DNA from: Diplosphaera chodatii
Lineage: Eukaryota > Chlorophyta > Trebouxiophyceae > Prasiolales > Stichococcaceae
NCBI GenBank assembly: GCA_032358165.1
Contig: JAALGY010000023.1
Coordinates: 1,984,001 to 2,048,000, forward strand
DNA: 64,000 nt
Direction of reading: 5' to 3'
The position numbers were made by a program, and so were the translations under genes. Position 1 is the stretch's first letter. Every line of letters starts with the position of its first letter. This document shows positions 62,029-64,000 of this stretch, piece by piece. The notes under the pieces are model-generated. The model was not told the DNA's origin. It searched no databases and saw nothing but the letters and a program-made list of their open reading frames with translations.

Positions 62029-64000
62029 CTACCACATGGATGCAAGCTCTGCAGCATGAAGACATACCGTAGCGGCTGGGTCACGGCGGTTCAAACCAAC
62101 GAAAATCCTGCATGAGAAGGAATCGTATTGACACCAGCTTCTATACCTCGGTAAGGTGCATGCATGGCAATGCGTACAAGCCTCAGCCCCCAAGATCGCC
62201 CTCAGCTTACCAATACTTGAAGATGGAGTCCAAAACAACTGGCACGATTGCCACAAAAATGTGCGAGGAGTCCTCCTGCCAGAGGCATTACCGGGTTGTC
62301 GCCACTGCCCCAAGTGCAACTTGCGTGGTAGTGCAGGATGGCAGGCGCATGCACACCTCGACTTCAGTGCCATAGTGCCCAAGAATTAGCCTGATGGCTG
62401 CTGTCCACCCTTCTTCCGAATGGTACCTGCAGATCAACGTCTCATGATCAACCAGGCTTGCACAGTGCCGGCACACAGGAGCGGCCTACGACCCATCACG
62501 ACATTTGCCTGCGTGGAACCCACCCAAGCAGTATATCTGTCGAGGCAATGATGAGGAACGCCTTAGCGGTGTCGCTGAGCCCCCCAAACACACGGCCGAC
62601 GGTGCGAAACAGCATCATGCGGCCTTCGTGGTTGCTGACCAGGATGACGAAAAGCAGGATGCCAGTGATCGTGTCACTGATCACATTCAGCAGCGCTTGC
62701 TTATTGTCCTCCCGAAATTCTGACACAAGCTCCTGCAGCAAACGACAGGTGCATGTCAAAGTTCGTGTATACGCAATAGCTGTTCACTTTCACCGTCACT
62801 GATGGGTTTGCATCAAGAGCTGCGTGGTGGCATGAGCACAGTGCACTGTGAGACAGCACACACATGCGCCTCCTCGCGCAGGCGGTGTTGCAGCTGGTCC
62901 TCTGTCAGCGGTGGCGCCTTGCCAATGGCCACGTCCATCTGCAGCCGCATCTCCTCCACGTGCACCCGCTCTGCGCCCTCCACCTGTCAACCAGGAGGTT
63001 GATCAGGGTCAGAAATGTCACCCGTTTACAGCAGTGATGTCGGCAACCAGCACTCTGTGCAATGCTTGAGGTGGTTGAGATGGTATGCAGAAACCTGGGC
63101 CAGCCAAGGGTCTGGTTGCATACACCATTGGAGGCCAACCTGACAGTCAACAGCCTCTGTATCAACAGCTTTTTGCCCACCTTTTGCCTGTCGCTGGGCG
63201 CAAAGGCCATCGGCGAACGCTGCTGCATGAACTCAAAGGCCGGCTCCGCGATGAGCCGGCTGACGCAGAACCCCGTCAGCAGCGGCACGAGGAACATGTA
63301 TGCTGCGGTGCACGCACATCGCTCTTTGTGGCCAGACCTCGATTCCGCGTAGAGAGGTCTTTGCAAGCACACAACCCTCGGACATGGCAGACCTGACAGT
63401 ACCCGGGCTCACCTGCAAAGTTGACTGCCTGCCGCGACTCCAGCATGTTCACCTCAAACTCGTCGGCCAGCTCCTCCTCACCCAGCTGCGCACAGCATGG
63501 TCCTCAGTGTCAGAGCGTGCTTCTTGATGCTGCCTGACAAGCACGCCAGCAATTACAGGCCCTTCACGGTGGTGATACATGTTCTATATAATTGTACAGC
63601 TCACGCTGTACCTCAGTTTTCACATTGTAGTACACCACTTCAAGTCCTCCGTAGTACAACATGTTACCGAGCCAATCTTTGCTGTGATGCCAGTTGAACC
63701 CTACAGATGCGCACTCGCCTGCTGTTTGAACGCCAGCCGCTGCCGGATGCCAATGGTGTCGATCATGGGCCGCAGGTAGGAGTCGCGCGGCCCGCGTATG
63801 GGGTCGACCTTCCGCTTCGGCCGCCGCCCCGAGGGTCTGGAGATGAACGACGTGTCTTCCCAATTGTCGCCCACCGTATCTTCTGACCACGAGCGCTTCC
63901 ACTGCAGGGCAGTCACATGCTTCACATGTGCTGCATGGTGCGTTTCGAGTGGTAGTTTTCGAGATGTAGATTGAGGCAGCCAGTGCAGATGCAACCATCC
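62029..64000 (-). CDS. CemA/DLDG1-like chloroplast envelope protein, 3' part
   Basis: Eight exons close in phase: 63719-63901, 63413-63485, 63181-63302, 62864-62983, 62524-62732, 62363-62426, 62211-62275 and 62029-62107 (305 codons with the stop). The 5' end, with the transit peptide, lies beyond the right edge. CemA family blocks: FLVPLLTGFCVSRLIAEPAF (membrane helix), FREDNKQALLNVISDTITGI, LLFVILVSN, FLIIASTDILLGYHSEEGW and IVPVVLDSIFKYWIFVGLNR, the signature end of CemA. Nuclear CemA relatives such as Arabidopsis DLDG1 and cyanobacterial PxcA help control light-dependent proton movement across the plastid envelope. It is nuclear here because it is spliced. The intron after the 63719 exon starts with GC (CAG|GCGAGT). 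Confidence 0.9.

Overview
This is nuclear DNA from a green alga (Chlorophyta). The support comes from several directions. The genes are cut into many short exons by introns mostly 80-200 bases long with CTGCAG-like acceptors. TGTAA polyadenylation motifs follow several stop codons. There is a plant/algal telomere-like AAACCCT/AGGGTTT palindrome. The proteins include plant-lineage ones: a DDM1 remodeller, a pTAC5-like plastid protein, a membrane-anchored ubiquitin-fold (MUB) protein, a nuclear CemA-like envelope protein and a 318-residue RACK1 of the green-algal type. I cannot name the species. Exon boundaries were placed by eye from splice signals, reading phase and protein-family continuity. 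For about fifteen genes all or most phases close exactly.

Layout, left to right (+ or - strand): the 5' part of a HAD-like gene (-, runs off the left edge); a DNL zinc-finger protein (+); an unrecognised 142-residue protein (-); a YqaB-like HAD phosphatase (+); a long Ala/Pro/Ser-rich membrane protein region (+); a MOSC/mARC molybdenum enzyme (-) back to back with RACK1 (+); a GILT thiol reductase (+); DDM1 (-); V-ATPase subunit C (+); a pTAC5-like plastid protein (-); a VHL-domain/zinc-metallopeptidase fusion (+); TspO/MBR (-); a doubtful Ala-rich ORF (+); two tandem NHE/NHX-type Na+(K+)/H+ antiporters (-,-); the nuclear poly(A)-binding protein PABPN1 (-); a large ePHD plus AAA ATPase of the ATAD2 type (+); a DnaJ-X chaperone with a VPS13-like glycine-rich N-terminus (+); a MUB protein (-); and the 3' part of a CemA/DLDG1-like envelope protein (-, runs off the right edge).

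There is no operon logic. Neighbours are ordinary housekeeping, chromatin, plastid and ion-homeostasis genes, packed tightly with gaps of a few hundred bases. Short divergent promoters and closely spaced convergent 3' ends are common. The most unusual items are the VHL-metallopeptidase fusion, the many GC-AG introns (eight firmly placed, including a reciprocal GT/GC swap between the two antiporter paralogues), the DnaJ-X/VPS13-like fusion, and a perfect 19-bp hairpin inside a V-ATPase intron.
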